From: Primula veris
Taxonomy: Eukaryota > Streptophyta > Magnoliopsida > Ericales > Primulaceae
Length of the DNA stretch: 64,000 bases
Direction of reading: 5' to 3'
Assembly (NCBI GenBank): GCA_963682055.1
Contig: OY821745.1
Location: 10,671,501-10,735,500, forward strand
The position numbers and the translations under genes were made by a program. The notes beneath the pieces were generated by a model. The model was given only the letters and a program-made list of their open reading frames with translations, did no database searches and was not told the origin of the DNA. Positions 36,929-50,224 of this stretch are shown here, in pieces. Each line of letters begins with the position of its first letter. The stretch's first letter is position 1.

Positions 36929-38424
36929 TTCACGGTTAAAGATAGATAGTGAATAAGATTTATTAGGGTAATTGATTTAATTTAAATGGGTTTTATTTAA
37001 TTAAATATAACTGGAAGCCTCCTCCTCTCACTTAATTATTAAGATTATCTAAGCTCTGTTCCTCTCTGCTCCAGATTTAGAGAGAGAGAGAGAGAGAAGG
37101 TCGTTTTAGTCAACTGTATTTAATTACGTCTCTCTACTCTACTATTATACGAAAAAATAAGTACAAATTTAATAATTAAATCTTTTAAAATTAAAAAAAT
37201 TAAAAATTTCATCATTTACTTCTAAAAATAATTATATAATTAATTTTTAAAAATATATTTTTTTGTAATCTAGATATGATATGAAAAAATCACTGGTTAA
37301 AGTTGTACGTATTTTCGTATAAGAAATTTGTTTAGCGAATGAGAGGATAGTAATTTTTGGCATAGTTTAGGAACTTGGTATAAGTTTTTTTTTTTAATAT
37401 ATTAATAATTATTGGCTTTCTTTTTAGTTTTTTGTAATAATAATAAATAAACAATTATATTCCCAATTAGTTTTAAAAACATGATTTTTTTTAAAGTAAT
37501 ATTAATAAGCTAATGAAATAATTGACATTGGAAAACAATTTAGAATTTTCGTAATATTTATTAGTGAAAACAACACAAATTTAGACTAAATATACAAAGA
37601 AATATAGTTAGGCTCCTTGAAAACGTGATTGAGACGAGATTAGAATGAGATAATATTTCAAATGTAACGAGTCGCACAAATAATATGTTTGGGTAGACAT
37701 ACATGATTGAGAGTATTAGTACAACGAGGTATTAGATAACCCCAAATATGATCATTTGTAATATTAGGGGGATGGTGATATTATTAGTACCGGGATTACG
37801 TGTGACCGTGTCCTTCCTTTTCACTATCAAATCTCAATCCGGATGTATTTATACTTCCGGGACTTTTAATCCCGCAATCCCATGAGACCGGTCCTTTTAA
37901 TAGTCCTTTTAATACCGTTCGTACCAAACTTTTTATTTTTTCTTATTTTATATCCTCAAGTATCTATTTTATTCCATAATTAAAAGGGAATAATGTTAAC
38001 CAAAATGACATATTTAAGTCGTGTTCGGGCGGCTATCGCATTGTCAGTGCATTTACATCAATATTTGTAGTAATACCATTAATTGGACGAAAATATGTAT
38101 ATTAGAATCCAAACTGGTAAAATTCAAAAATTGAAATTCAATGTTAAAAATCGATAGTATATGTACTAAACATCCTACTCTCTTATCTATCAGGTAACTC
38201 TTTTTAAATCACCGTCGTTACTCTCTCATCTTGTGTTTCTTAATTATTTCAGAGTAAACTTTAGATATTTTTAATTTTTTCACATTTGCGTTTGGCGCTT
38301 CCGTTTTCCTTCTTCTCAACTATGTTCTCCATCTCCAGTTTCATATTTCTTATCAAAAACGGTCACGGTCTCTACCTGGTTATTCACAATTCTGTTTTAC
38401 CTATGTATGTGTTGATTTAAAAGT
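36929..38424. other. Intergenic DNA, no gene seen
   Basis: Starts with the RRA promoter/5'UTR (an AG-repeat at about 37080-37097) and continues as AT-rich DNA without recognisable coding sequence. Confidence 0.5.
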
Positions 38425-39340
38425 ATGTCATACATTAGATGTAAAGGCAACTCCAACAATCGAGAACGGATTACGCTCCTTGTATTGCATCTTCTCATAT
38501 CTGTTTTATACTTACAACCGACGAATACTATTAGTGCTAAAACAGAAAGCTAACAAAAATTAAGATACAGGTATGAGTGTTTTAGTTTTTGTTGGTTCTT
38601 CAAGAAAATTGTTTTAGCATTCTGTTAAGATGATTGTTTTAGCCATGTAGAGTACCTAAATTATTTTTGTGAGAGTAAATCACCACGGATTATACCTATT
38701 GTTATTGGAAATTGCCAGTCGGGCCAACACTAACAGAATGCATTTGTATACACTATAAGAAAACAAGATTCCGCGGACAATTTTTTTTGTCACTACAGAA
38801 GAAAATTTGTCGCCTATACCACGAAAATTTTGTTGGGGACTGTTTGTTAGCTATGTAGTGTCGGGGAAGATATCAGCGGATGAAAATTTGAATAAATTAG
38901 GAGTTTATAAAAAGATGAACTCTTCCAATTCTGGACCGAAACGGAAAAAAACATGATGTTATGTTTCCATCCATAATTGGATGGGAAAGTTCAAAATAGA
39001 AGCAAAATCATACGCTATTAGTTGAAAAAAATTAACAATAGAGGATACTAAATGAGAAAAAACAATACAAGGTTCAAAATTGCTAAAAACCGCCAATTTA
39101 CATAACTAACTTCTGTCAATGTATAATCTACTAGTTTTTTTTTTTATATTATAAATCCGCTAAGATAATTGTAATTATCATCATAAGCCCACATAATCTC
39201 ATAGAAGTAGAACTACTTTAATTTTGAATTTTGATGAGAAAAGAAGCATTATATGTTGTTTCGAATGCTTTATTTTCTTTAATTGTTTATTGTATAGTAA
39301 TAATAGTAATACACAATCTCAAAATAAGGTGGCATAGTAG
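38425..39340 (-). pseudogene. Truncated duplicate of the F-box locus (5' end and upstream DNA only)
   Basis: Sequence from 38425 matches the first coding bases and upstream region of the F-box gene at 40737 onward: aaaagtatgtcat, tattgcatctt, gaatactattagtgctaaaacagaaagctaac, then ctgttaagatgattgt. Similarity returns in patches up to 39340, ending cacaatctcaaaataaggtggcat, matching 42485-42520. Only about the first 30 codons of the F-box gene remain, so the coding part was lost. A short CACTA-like insertion sits inside. Confidence 0.75.
38751..38860. mobile_element. CACTA-like terminal remnant
   Basis: Begins CACTATAAGAAAAC and has TAGTG at 38856-38860. The inner part (gacaattttttttgtc, aaatttgtcgcc) resembles ends of dicot CACTA elements. 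It lies where the sister segment at 41.56 kb has none of this sequence. No 3-bp target duplication is clear and the right end lacks a matching inverted repeat, so it may be a decayed fragment. Confidence 0.4.
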
Positions 39341-39608
39341 TACATGACTGGGTGGTACACTGGTTGTTTGTCCAAATATTCTTTTGTAAGAGTGCACAAA
39401 ATTCCCCTTTTACTCTTTAATGTATTTTGAGAATATTAAAGCATTATAGCAAACTACTATTTCACGGAAATGGCTTATAATTGATAAACCTATGAAAACA
39501 GAATTTATTGCATGTTTATATAAAAAAGTACACTCCCGAAATTGCCAAACAGAAATGAACTGGTAAAGTATAAATTACAAATGCAGACACTTATATACTG
39601 AAACCAAT

Positions 39609-40819
39609 TTAAGACCAAGGATTGCGTCCCATTTTCCGTTCAATAACTTCCATATGTCCACCTGCAACCTCAACTTCCATAATATCCTTGAGGGAAATCA
39701 AACTTGGAACAAAAGATTTCACCCCAAGTCCAAAATGTTTATTCGAACTCATTTGTCTAGTTATTCCATTACGAACATTGCAATAAGTTATGATACATCG
39801 CGTACGAAAAAAAGTTCCCCATTTTCCAAAAATTCAAAAGCATAATGCATCGGATTTCGTGACACATAATTGGTACTGAGATCAATGCTAAGCTCTTTCA
39901 TCCAATACCCATCTCTACCATAATTCTTCATCACGAAAGCTTCAAATTGATTTCCAAGAAAATAGCTGAAGCATAATAATCCATCCAACAACCCCAAGTT
40001 GATCATAAAAAAACTATTACTCATATTATCAAGGTTAAATTGGGCCGGTGAAGATATAAACGAGAACTTCTTGGTTTCTAAGCTGAATGAACAAACAAAG
40101 TTTGATACAGTACAATTTTGAGTGATCCAATGAAGATTTCCATTTAGGGAACAGCTGGCGATACAACGAGGAGATCTAGGCAAAGGGACATCTTTACCTA
40201 TCTCTCTCCAACTGCCTGTGCCAAGTGTATATACCTCGTAAATCTGACTACTCAACCGAATAACCTTGTACTGCTTTGTCTTTGGACAAATACCAAATGC
40301 AGCATATTCTAACTCGAATTTAGTCATCACAAATGGAGAAAGAGCCACAAATTCACCAAGAACTGGATTGCAAATGTAATAAATACAAGTTGGGTTATTC
40401 CAGTATTTATAGCACAAACAGAGTAGCCCATTACATGAAGCAACAGTTAAGGGTGGGGTGTATTGGTTGATCCGAGATGGAATACCGGGTATAGTGACTG
40501 ATTGACAAGGATAAGAATCATCATAACTAGAGCCAGGTTTCTCAAAATCAAATCTATATTTACAGATTAACAAGAAATAAGACATAAGTCCGTCTTGTTT
40601 CTTAAGAAGTCCTTCTTGCATGATTAGATCTTTGGGTGCTTTTGAAAGGTGGAGTTCAACAAAGTAAGGATCTCTGAGAATCTCTAGAAAAGTTTTACAC
40701 ACACATTTGCACTTAAATATGACATCAACAGTGAGTCTTAAAAGTATGTCATATATTAAATGTGAAGGTAACTCCAATAATCCAGAATGAGTTATGCTTC
40801 TTATATTGCATCTTTTCAT
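39609..40819 (-). pseudogene. F-box protein with F-box-associated domain; frameshifted 3' end
   Basis: An uninterrupted single exon from 40819 gives 343 aa. The F-box is at about residues 13-60 (LLELPSHLIYDILLRL, CKCVCKTFLEIL), followed by a kelch-like F-box-associated region with VASCNGLLCL, YICNPVLGEFVAL and SCSLNGNLHWIT. F-box proteins of this kind bind SKP1 and recruit substrates to SCF ubiquitin ligases. The frame stops at 39788 just after ELFFVRDVS, earlier than usual. In the next frame the DNA continues with family-like sequence (LGVKSFVPSLISLKDI) to a stop at 39609. A one- or two-base indel near 39788 is the simplest cause. The 343-aa product may still function, so pseudogene status is not proven. 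Confidence 0.75.
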
Positions 40820-42530
40820 ATCTGTTTTTATACCTGCTACCCACGAATACTATTAGTGCTAAAACAGAAAGCTAACACAAAGATACATGTATGAGTGCTT
40901 TAGTTTTCCTTGCTTCTTCAAGAAAATGGTTTTAGCAATCTGTTAAGATGATTGTGAAAACTAATGTATTCAAGCTCATTGGGAATTGTCATTCGGGTTC
41001 GAGGCGGAACTAGGATTATATTGTTTTGGGGGCCGTAGACAAAAAAATTGCTACTAGAATTTTAAGAAAAACAACGTTTAAAATAATCGAAAGCCGAGTT
41101 TAAAAGTTTATTATGAAGTGTTAAAAAAACCGAGTTGATAATTGTAAAAAACACAGTAAATTTAAAATTATAAAGATATTTTTTTGTTGTCTAACATAAA
41201 AAATGAGGTATTCGAAGAGTATTTGTAGATTTTAAGAAGAAACATAGAAATATAGGGTTGTTATTGAAAATAATGAGAAATGAAGTGTTACTTATGTAAC
41301 TAAATAAACATGAAAAAAAAAAAAGTTGCGATAGTAAATAATCGAATCAATGATATGTTGTTTAATTTTAGGTAGCATATTATCAAATGAGCTAAGCATG
41401 TGATTATATATTTTACGAGGGGCTATTAATATATATAAACTAATTTTCTGAAATTTTTCCTATAAAAAAATTGTTTTTAAAATTTCTGAGGTGGCGACGG
41501 TCTCCCCTGATCCCCCTAAATCCGTCCCTGTTTGGGGCTAACAGAATGCATTTGAATATATACGCCTGTGACTAAAATATCATGCACCTTACGGATCGAA
41601 GATTGTTGGAATTGACTTATAGTTGTATTAATAGTCATATACTGAAATGTGAACTTGTGTATACTTTGCATGCAAACATGTTCACTCTTTTCTTGTTAGG
41701 CAAACAACTCTTTTTTACTTTCAAGCACAAAGGTTGTCACAATGTATCCTACTGAGGCAAAAGGTATGATTCTTCCTTAAAGGTAAACGTGTAAATAAAT
41801 CATAACTGAAATGTGCATACTATTTATGCAGAAATGTCTATTCTTGGTTTTAGGCAAATCAGAAAATTATCAACTAAAATTGTGCCCAGCGCAGGCCACA
41901 TGACCATCGGGGCAGCACTCCCACTCTAAACTATACTACAACAGCAACTGCCCCCCCTCATTGCACAAAAGAACAAATCCTTTTCGTTTTTTTTTTTCAA
42001 TTTTAATAAACGAGTCCTTACATACCAATTTACAGGTTTTATCCAGTTTTGTATTGTTGTGTTTTTCTTGTTTATTACCCTATATTGTTTATTTTTTCAA
42101 ATTAGTACTCTATATATATACATGTTTTTTTTTTTAAATAACTTTTTTATCAAATTCTGGACGGAAAACATCCAATTCTCGATCGAAAATACCCTTGACT
42201 TTAACGAAAAAAATATATAATGTCACGTTTTCATCCATAATTGGATGAGAAAGTTCAAATTTTTTTAAAAAAACCTGAATATAGGGTACTCACATAAAAA
42301 AATCAACAATATAGGGTATTAAACGAGAAAAACGCAACAATGTAAGATACAAAATTGCTAAAAATCATCAATTTACAAACAAACTTCTGTCAAGACATAA
42401 TCTACGAGAAGTACTTTAATTTTGATAAGAAAAGAAGCCGGATGTTTTGCTTCGAATGCTTTATTTTGTTTAAGTGTATAGTAATAATAGTAATACACAA
42501 TCTCAAAATAAGGTGGCATGCATATAGTAT
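40820..42530. repeat. Segmental duplication partner upstream of the F-box gene
   Basis: Patches at 40820-40999, 41538-41560, 42140-42400 and 42410-42520 match, in the same order, the segment at 38500-39340. Interruptions are the hAT-like element (41000-41530) and unrelated AT-rich DNA. It shows that a block including an F-box gene start was duplicated in direct orientation. Confidence 0.7.
41000..41530. mobile_element. hAT-like non-autonomous element, 531 bp
   Basis: The left end CGAGGCGGAACTAGG and the reverse complement of the right end (CAGGGACGGATTTAGG) are imperfect inverted repeats of hAT type. Flanks ttcgggtt (40992-40999) and tttggggc (41531-41538) fit a decayed 8-bp target duplication. 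The duplicated segment at 38730 carries the uninterrupted site (agtcgggccaac...ctaacagaatgc), giving an empty-site control. Confidence 0.65.
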
Positions 42531-43439
42531 ATGGCTAGCTTGGATTTTCATTATTTATCTCATTTGATTGAAATCTAAAAATGAAGAATAATATGTTTAT
42601 AGAGATTGAAATAAACTAGTAAGAAAGAAGCACACACCTTATATATATTCACTGAAAGCAAAACCAAACGAAAAAGATGATGATTAAGAGAGTAACTTTT
42701 TTTAAAGACAAACGTTAACTTTTATAGGATAAGAGAGTAATTAAAATCCATTAAATGCTGATAGTTAATGATGTTATAACAATTTTAAAGGTTCAAACTT
42801 AATTATCCATTAAAATTTCATCAGTCAATGTCCATTAACTATAAGCATTTTTATTTGGCAATAATTGATTATAGCAATAATGACATACATTGATCATGAA
42901 TCCTAGATTGATTTCTCCGTAGCCCCAAAAAATGGAGTATAAAATTTTCCTTTGTATGTAAATAAATTCCAAAATAATTTAGATTTTCCTAAAATTGATT
43001 ATTCTTTTAAAAATACAAAGATGTCAGTAGATTCAATACACGGTCTTAAAAAAACATTTATCACCTACCGTAAAAACTTTAATAATTCTTATGTATATTT
43101 CCTCTCTCTATGTTATTTTGAAAATAAAATTTTATTTATTATTTATAACAGACTCGTCCCTTTTGTTTATTTTACCATTTTATTTTTAAAAAAATACTGT
43201 AGGTCAATAGATGGTAAGGGTATGAACAGATTAAAAAGTTTTACATAAAATATGTCTTACTCTTGTTGGAACGAAAATAACATAAATGATAGCTCAAAAT
43301 TTTGGAATTAGTTAGTTATATCTTAATTGCTACATAGTTTTTTTTTTTTTGCAAAACCTTATTTTGAAGGGTTTTGCTAACATATGCCCTCAGACATATG
43401 ATAAGCAGGTTGACCAATATTGTTATATAATTATATATT

Positions 43440-44530
43440 TTCCTATCTTCAATCTCTGGTCGTCGCCTGACGGTGACACCAACCTCATGCCCTCAGGCTT
43501 TCGTCTTGCCCTCTCCTCTTCCTCTTCTCCTATTTTCCTTTTCTCATCTCCTCACTCTCTTCTCTCATTAGCCTGACCAGTCATCTTACTTTTTTCCCGA
43601 TCTATCGCCACCGTCGGCGACGGAGGTGAAGATCCAACATCTCCTCTTTCACCCTCCTTTCCCTCACCCCCTCCCTCCTCTCGATTCTCTCACCCGTTGC
43701 CTTCCCTTTTAGATGCTCTCCCGTATATTTAGAGTCTTTCGATGACTACACTTGACGTTTGGTTTTGGGACCTTTACTATTTTCTTGGATTTTATTTACT
43801 TGATATCTTGTAAGGTTTTGATTTGGGGCCACGCAATAGGCGGTTGCGGGTTTGAATTTTTGGATAATGGATTCTGCTATTTTAGATCTCTTTATATCGC
43901 TTATTAATGTGTTGGCACCCCGATGGTGATTCTCAAGTAGGGTAGACTCGACGTCTTGTAAATATTCACTAGTGATCGATATATTGTATGTGCCCCTATC
44001 TTTACTTTTAAGTTACATTTTGATTAAATATTTAAGTTATGGTATTGGGTGGATCAAACCAACATGCTACGGTCTTTTTTTTTTTTTTTTTTCCTCTGAT
44101 CAATCGTATGCATTTTAGAACTCGATTTGATAGACTATAGTGAGTTGTGGCGGAGCTTGTTATGTGTGTGGCTGATTTAGGTGAGCTATATTGGGTTATC
44201 TTCGTTTGTCTTTTATCTTTTTTGTAGTTTATAGTTTTGTGCGGATATGTCCACTACTTTGTGATTTATTGCGATTCGATATTGGTTTAGTATTGAGTGT
44301 GTTATAATCATTTCCGGTTATTGGATTGGTCTTATGGGTCCTTAATCTCAGTTAGTCTATTTTTGTTCCGGTTGTTGGATTGCGCTGACACCCCGATGGT
44401 CTTTTTATTGCGTTGTGTTGAGTGAGCATGTTAGGCCTATCGTGTACTCCCGTTTGATCGCTTTCTGCTCGTTCTGCGACCATAAATTAATTTGCATTTG
44501 CCTCTCCTGTGTTTGGATTAAGCAATAATA
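43440..44530 (+). other. Pyrimidine-rich, GC-raised island of unknown origin
   Basis: Base use changes sharply from the AT-rich surroundings to C/T-rich DNA containing ccaccgtcggcgacggagg, then a G/T-rich stretch. The phrase caccccgatggt occurs twice (about 43917 and 44390). The look is that of a 5' untranslated region of a gene or of a LINE, but no coding sequence follows in any frame. It could be a truncated retroelement or a pseudogene leader. Confidence 0.35.
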
Positions 44531-47044
44531 TTTCACTTCTCTTTTAGTTTTTGAGATGAGTATCTTCTTATATTTACGGTTTGATGGATTTTGTTCAGCT
44601 TGTCTGCTGCTGTGTAATTTAGATTGGCTATTTAGGTATACGGAGCATTGTGTTACTATATATTATTTGTTTTTTTATTTAGCCATTGAAGAATGTTACA
44701 AACACAATGACTCTTATATTAATAGCGCACATTATTTATATTAATAATAAGCATTCAGATGTTGATTAAAAAAATAGTTTTAACAAAATAAATAATAAAA
44801 AAATATATATACACTTCTCTATCATTTCTTAATTGTAGAGAAACTCGGAACATAAAGTTTACAATGATAATAACAACCAAATTTCACCCAAAAATTTAAT
44901 TAATGATGTCACAAACTTGGATACTAATTAATTCGCTCATATAAATAAGTAAACAATGGTTAAATGATATTTCTTATAATTTTTTTGTTTATTTTTAATT
45001 AATTAAAATACAATCTATAATTTGATAAAACAAAATATAAATATCCAAACCAATAAAAACCCAACATAATAAAAACTCAAATAAAAATATAAAACTCTAA
45101 TTGAGCATACCCTAAATTTAAATATTAATTAAAAAAAAATCTTACATCTAGTATTACTAATATATATATATATATACTTTATATTTTTTAGGTTTCTTTA
45201 TATTATAAAATTAATCATAATTAGCTTTAATGTATAATATTAGTTCGTTTCAAAATTAATTATGGTCATTCACTGCACTTTATATTTTTAAGAACTCTAT
45301 AATTAATATATGTAAATTTCAATAACAATGTTACAATTGCAATAAATGTTTTAAATATATGGTGAAATTATATAGGAAATACAACCCTTAACTTATGCAC
45401 CCGATGCATAGGTTAGTATTTGCCTATTTTGAAATAGGCAAATGATAGGATAAGCCTTCGTTACAAGTCATTAAATAATGAAAAATAATGATGTTATTAA
45501 TGATAATGTTTGAAAAAAACTCTCCAAATTTGTTGTATTAAATGTTTATTTCTATTGAAGTTGATAAATACTACAATTATATTATTACACTATTAATGGC
45601 ATTTATTATGAATCACGTAAAAAATATTTCCTCCATAGTAATAAGAGTTAATAAAAAAAAAACTCAAATCTAAAATTTATCACATGCATCATACATATTC
45701 CAAAAGAAAATAAATCCTTCTGTCATGTCATAACTAGTTTCTATATTTACTCTCCATCGAGACAAAATGAATAATTAATTCTATTGATAAATAACTAGTT
45801 CATTTTCTCATTTTACATTTTTATTTATATTTTTCTGCCATGTCACTAGCAAGGTCATGTAGCGAATTCATATCTAAAACCTAATGGTCTGTTTTGGTTG
45901 CCTTGCCTAGGAAGTATCAAATTTTTCAAAATTAAAATGAATAGTATTGATACTATTTTTCAAAAATAAAATAATTAGTAATGTAAATTTTGTTCCATTG
46001 TTATCACATTTTTCTTTAGATGAATGTTTTTTAAGTTTGAACTAAGTGAAATAATCCAATTCCATTTGTCAAAAAAGAAAATTAGTGGTATTAAATGCAT
46101 CATTAATGTCAAGAATCATGTAATTAGTTGTATCTTAATTGCCCTCCAACTAATATAGTGCAATTGCACTCGGATTACAATGACTTATCATATGTCTTAG
46201 GAATATATTAGCAAGACCCTATTTTTCATATCTTTATTTGACACTGGAATTAACATTGAACTAGTTAATCGTCTATTTATATCAAACATTTAATTTTCTT
46301 TCGTTATCCTAAACTTCACAACTACATACAAAATAAATTAGGCCAATTGTGTATTAACATTAATTTGTAATTAAATTAACGATTTTTTTTAAAACATGAA
46401 AAAACCTAATAATACTAATTATTGCGGCTAAAACAGATGGTCTTATTTACTTTTTATCAATACTCATTTAATATAAGCATTTATGTAATTTTAAAACATC
46501 ACTAAACACTTCATATATGAAATGAAACCATAATTTGGAACAACCAAAAAATAAAATCTGACCATGTTTATGGAATGAAGGATTATTTTTATGAAATAAA
46601 TGGAATAATGGAGTATAATTTAACCATCCGTTGGTGAAGTGGAACGAGACAACCTCGAACTATATTACGAGTGAAAAATATTAGCTGCTCGGAGAACAAC
46701 ACGTCAAATATTAATGAAAAAGTAAGAGCATTCACATCTATATGTATTCATCATTTTCCTTAAATTTATGGAGATTATACCACCTTTATAGTTTTCATGA
46801 GTAACTCACATTTTGTATCAAATTTCAGTCTTTATATCAACATTTTAAAGATATTTAATATTTTGGTTCACTTTTTTATTGTAAGATCACAACATCAAAT
46901 CATGGATAGTAAGATTTGTAATTTAAATTGTGAGAAATAAATACTGAATTAAATAATATTAATTTTTATAATATAACCTTTTAAAGCAAGTGAACACAAA
47001 TACTAGATTAAGGTTTTGTGTTTGTTTTTTTAGTCTCCACTTTC

Positions 47045-47345
47045 ACTGTATTTCGATTTAGTATCCTCTACTACCAGTAATTCTTTTTATTACCCTCTAT
47101 TGAAAAAATCTTACGGTCTTATACCCCATCATTAGTTGTTGGATAAAATGATGATATGTGAGTGATATAATTACCGCCATGTCATCCAATTTCATTAGAT
47201 AGAGAGGGTATTATAGTCGTTTATGTCACTGCCACTTCATGATTTCACCCAACAATTAATTTCGGATATAAAGTCGTGATGTTTTTCAAATCGAAGTGTA
47301 ATAAACAAAATCTTTTGTAGCAAAGGGCACTAAACCGAAATGAGA
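47045..47345. mobile_element. Possible MITE with inverted ends
   Basis: The left part tatttcgatttagtatcctc and the reverse complement of the right part (catttcggtttagtgccc) are about 75% alike over some 28 bases, and inner motifs such as atttcat / atgtcat are AT-rich. No target duplication was identified. This could also be chance inverted similarity. Confidence 0.35.
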
Positions 47346-47842
47346 TGTAAGCAGACGGTATTAAAACATAAAAGATCCCCGCTAAATTAACATTAAACCA
47401 TTTATTTTGAATTCAATTGGTAAAACATGTAGTAAATGATGCAACAAACTCGGAAGTTATTTGTACGTTCCATGCAACATTTTACTACGTCATGATCAAT
47501 ATATAATAATATGTACTCAACACGCTTGACGAAATCATTATTCATATTGTAATCGACACACTTACTGACTAAATGCATTGCTTTGATATGTTTTTTTCTT
47601 TTCCGGATAAACAATACTTATTGATAAAAAAAAAATGTACTCAACTATTTAGTTGTTTTGAAATAGTTTCAAGTAGTCAAAACTTACCCATCTATCTTTA
47701 CGTTTACGGGTCCGGTCGACATGTTCTAGTGCTATGTTGCATACAACTATACAGAGATAGACGATCATGATGGAATTGTGTGTTTTCCAAGGAAGCAAAT
47801 GCTAGCTTGGACCAGCTTGGACCAGCTTCCTAGATTAGAAGT

Positions 47843-48004
47843 AGTGGCGAAGTCAGATTTAGTATATATGGATGGGTTTAACTTGATTTAAAAATAATAA
47901 TATTGGGAGATAGGAGCTAAATCGTTGTTTTCATGATAATTTTTTTTTACACTAAAAAAAAATTTGTTTTTTAGAAATATGGTAGGGGTGGTAGCTCCGC
48001 CGGT
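47843..48004. mobile_element. Possible hAT-like MITE
   Basis: The left end tagtggcgaagtcag and the reverse complement of the right end (accggcggagctaccacc) share the GGCGGAG core of hAT-like termini seen twice elsewhere in this window. Size is about 160 bp. The target duplication is not clear. Confidence 0.35.
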
Positions 48005-50224
48005 CCCCACCTAACTCCTCCCCTAATTTGAAGTACGAGCTCACATGGAATGATCTTGCTAAACAGGATCTCTGCAAGGCACTTTAGCCACATTTGTTGT
48101 GCGAGTGCCCATTCAAAACACAAAGACCGTAGATATTTTTCTTTACTTTTTTTTTTTTGCTTGTGTGTATAAACAGGCAAGTTCTAACTTTGTGTTCGAC
48201 AAGTCGGCAGTCACCTATCTATTTCGAGATTAATGATCTCGTGCTTTTTATTTAGTGTGTACTCACATATTTTCCTTTAAAGCTATATTTGTGTTTATTT
48301 ATGATAATGTGCATATCCAGCGAGTAATATCATTGCTTATTGTTGAGCATTAAGCGCAGCAAAGAAAAGCTTAAAAAAGAGAAGGTGCGTCAGTATAGTG
48401 ATGAACATCAGTAATTAAAAGCATCTGTATTCATCTTGAAAAGAATTTAATTTAGTCCCGTTTTGCTTTTTAAACAAGTAAATCAATTGAAAAATCTTTA
48501 CAATGACGATTTCAGTTTTTATCAATTCGTTCAGGAACTATGAAATTGCCAGTATACCATTCTGATTTTCCGTCTCAATTGCTTTGAAGGTAAATTAATC
48601 TGGTAAAAAAATACCCACTGAGCAGCTGCAGCATACTAAAAACATCAGGTTCTAACATCATTCAGAATCTATAATGTTGTAACACAATCAATCAGTGATT
48701 TGATTCTAGCTACTCTTTTACAGATACATGATCAAATCCGAATTCTTAAAACTATTTTTCATTAGATCTAGCATAACAACTGACTCTACCGATTAAATGC
48801 ACTATGGTACCATAGAAGGACCTGGATGATTACACTCTATTTTAATCGTGCCCTTCCTTCACAACCGCATGACTTTCACATTCGGCCATTAAACCAAATT
48901 TGAAATGTATAAATAAGCAAAAAGCTTTCACTTACCGAAAGAAGTATCAAAATTTCTGCAGCTACTTTTAAAGCATGTCTGCACTTGAATCTTTAGGTTA
49001 TTTAGCATTTGTTGTATGGTGAGATAACTCTAGTTCAGCGACTTGAGTTTGTTATATGAGTTTATGCTATTGTTTATTGTCATCTAGGACTTAAAATGTA
49101 ATTCTGTTAATTTTATTTATTGCTGAAACACTTGTACGTGTCGAACAGAATTACCATACGGCATGTTTTCAGTAGCAAATAGCCTATTTAATAATAATAA
49201 TAATACATGATCCGTTGATAAGTCTCCTTCAAAACAGACATCCCAAATAAGTCAGCAGATTTCATTTTCAAGTGCCCCTTCAGAGCAACAAATGAAAACG
49301 GTGGTACATTTAACATTTTTCAACGTCATATTTGTTTCCTTCTTTGTTTTCTACCCATTTTAAGGGGAAAGCAAATCAATGTTACAATGTAGAATGAATA
49401 AGTCATCAAACTAAGATAATTGGTCGGAACTCATCTTCACCGTACATGAGAAAGCACCCAAGAGACCATCAACGAAATTAAATTTTCAATGACCGCTCCT
49501 ATTAGCAGGATGGCCAGAATAGATATTCAAGTGTAGATGCATTTGAACCCTCATTTTAAATGAATGACACGATTTTAAAAACATTTACTAGGCCGCTACA
49601 GCATGGACTGGCAAAAGAGAATCTTGGCACCGAAGTAGACTGATCTCGCATCGTCTGCGTAGAAAATTCATATATAATCAGTCTTCAGCAACAAAGCTTG
49701 AATTATGAATAAGGGGCCCTAACAATGCATATTATGTCCAACTTTCATCCTTTATGTGGCAAAGACATGAGTAATTTGATCGCTATACCCAAACCCTTGA
49801 TCTGAATATAATTTTAAATCCAAAGCTTTGTTAAGACGATTTTTGGTACCCAACAGATCAAAATCTTTATTATCCTAAACGGCAACCATTCAAATCGTCA
49901 ATGTTAATTATGAAAATCTTCACTAGAAACTGCCCACCCGTCTACCAAATCAAGTTTTCTCAAACTGATTGACCTATCAAAAGTGTGTGCATTAGGTTGG
50001 CTACAAAATCAAACTTGATTCAATGCTAAAGAATAATTAGCCAGGAAAAACGGCACGACATTCCTTATGATCCTCCTAAATATTCCATGTTTAGTTCTCT
50101 ATGATGTTAATACTATTCTGCACTGATTCAACCTTAAACAGAATCATCATGAATCTTACGAAGAATTTCTACTTCTACCGTTTGGGAAACACATATAAAT
50201 CCTCTGTAAGATGTCTATCATACA

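Larger units (their letters stand above)
42531..50224. other. Long AT-rich intergenic region, no gene recognised
   Basis: About 7.7 kb between the F-box locus and the pseudouridine kinase 3' end. Apart from the listed island and inverted-repeat elements, I see no protein similarity or RNA gene. A short triplet-like repeat, agcttggacc, lies at 47803-47828. The last part includes the kinase 3' UTR. Confidence 0.5.

Noticed and set aside
43349..43576. 75-codon frame at the start of the pyrimidine-rich island
   Set aside because: Its Ser/Leu-rich translation follows directly from C/T-rich DNA and matches nothing.
47971..48180. 69-codon minus-strand frame
   Set aside because: It overlaps the end of a likely hAT-like MITE and has no recognisable domain.
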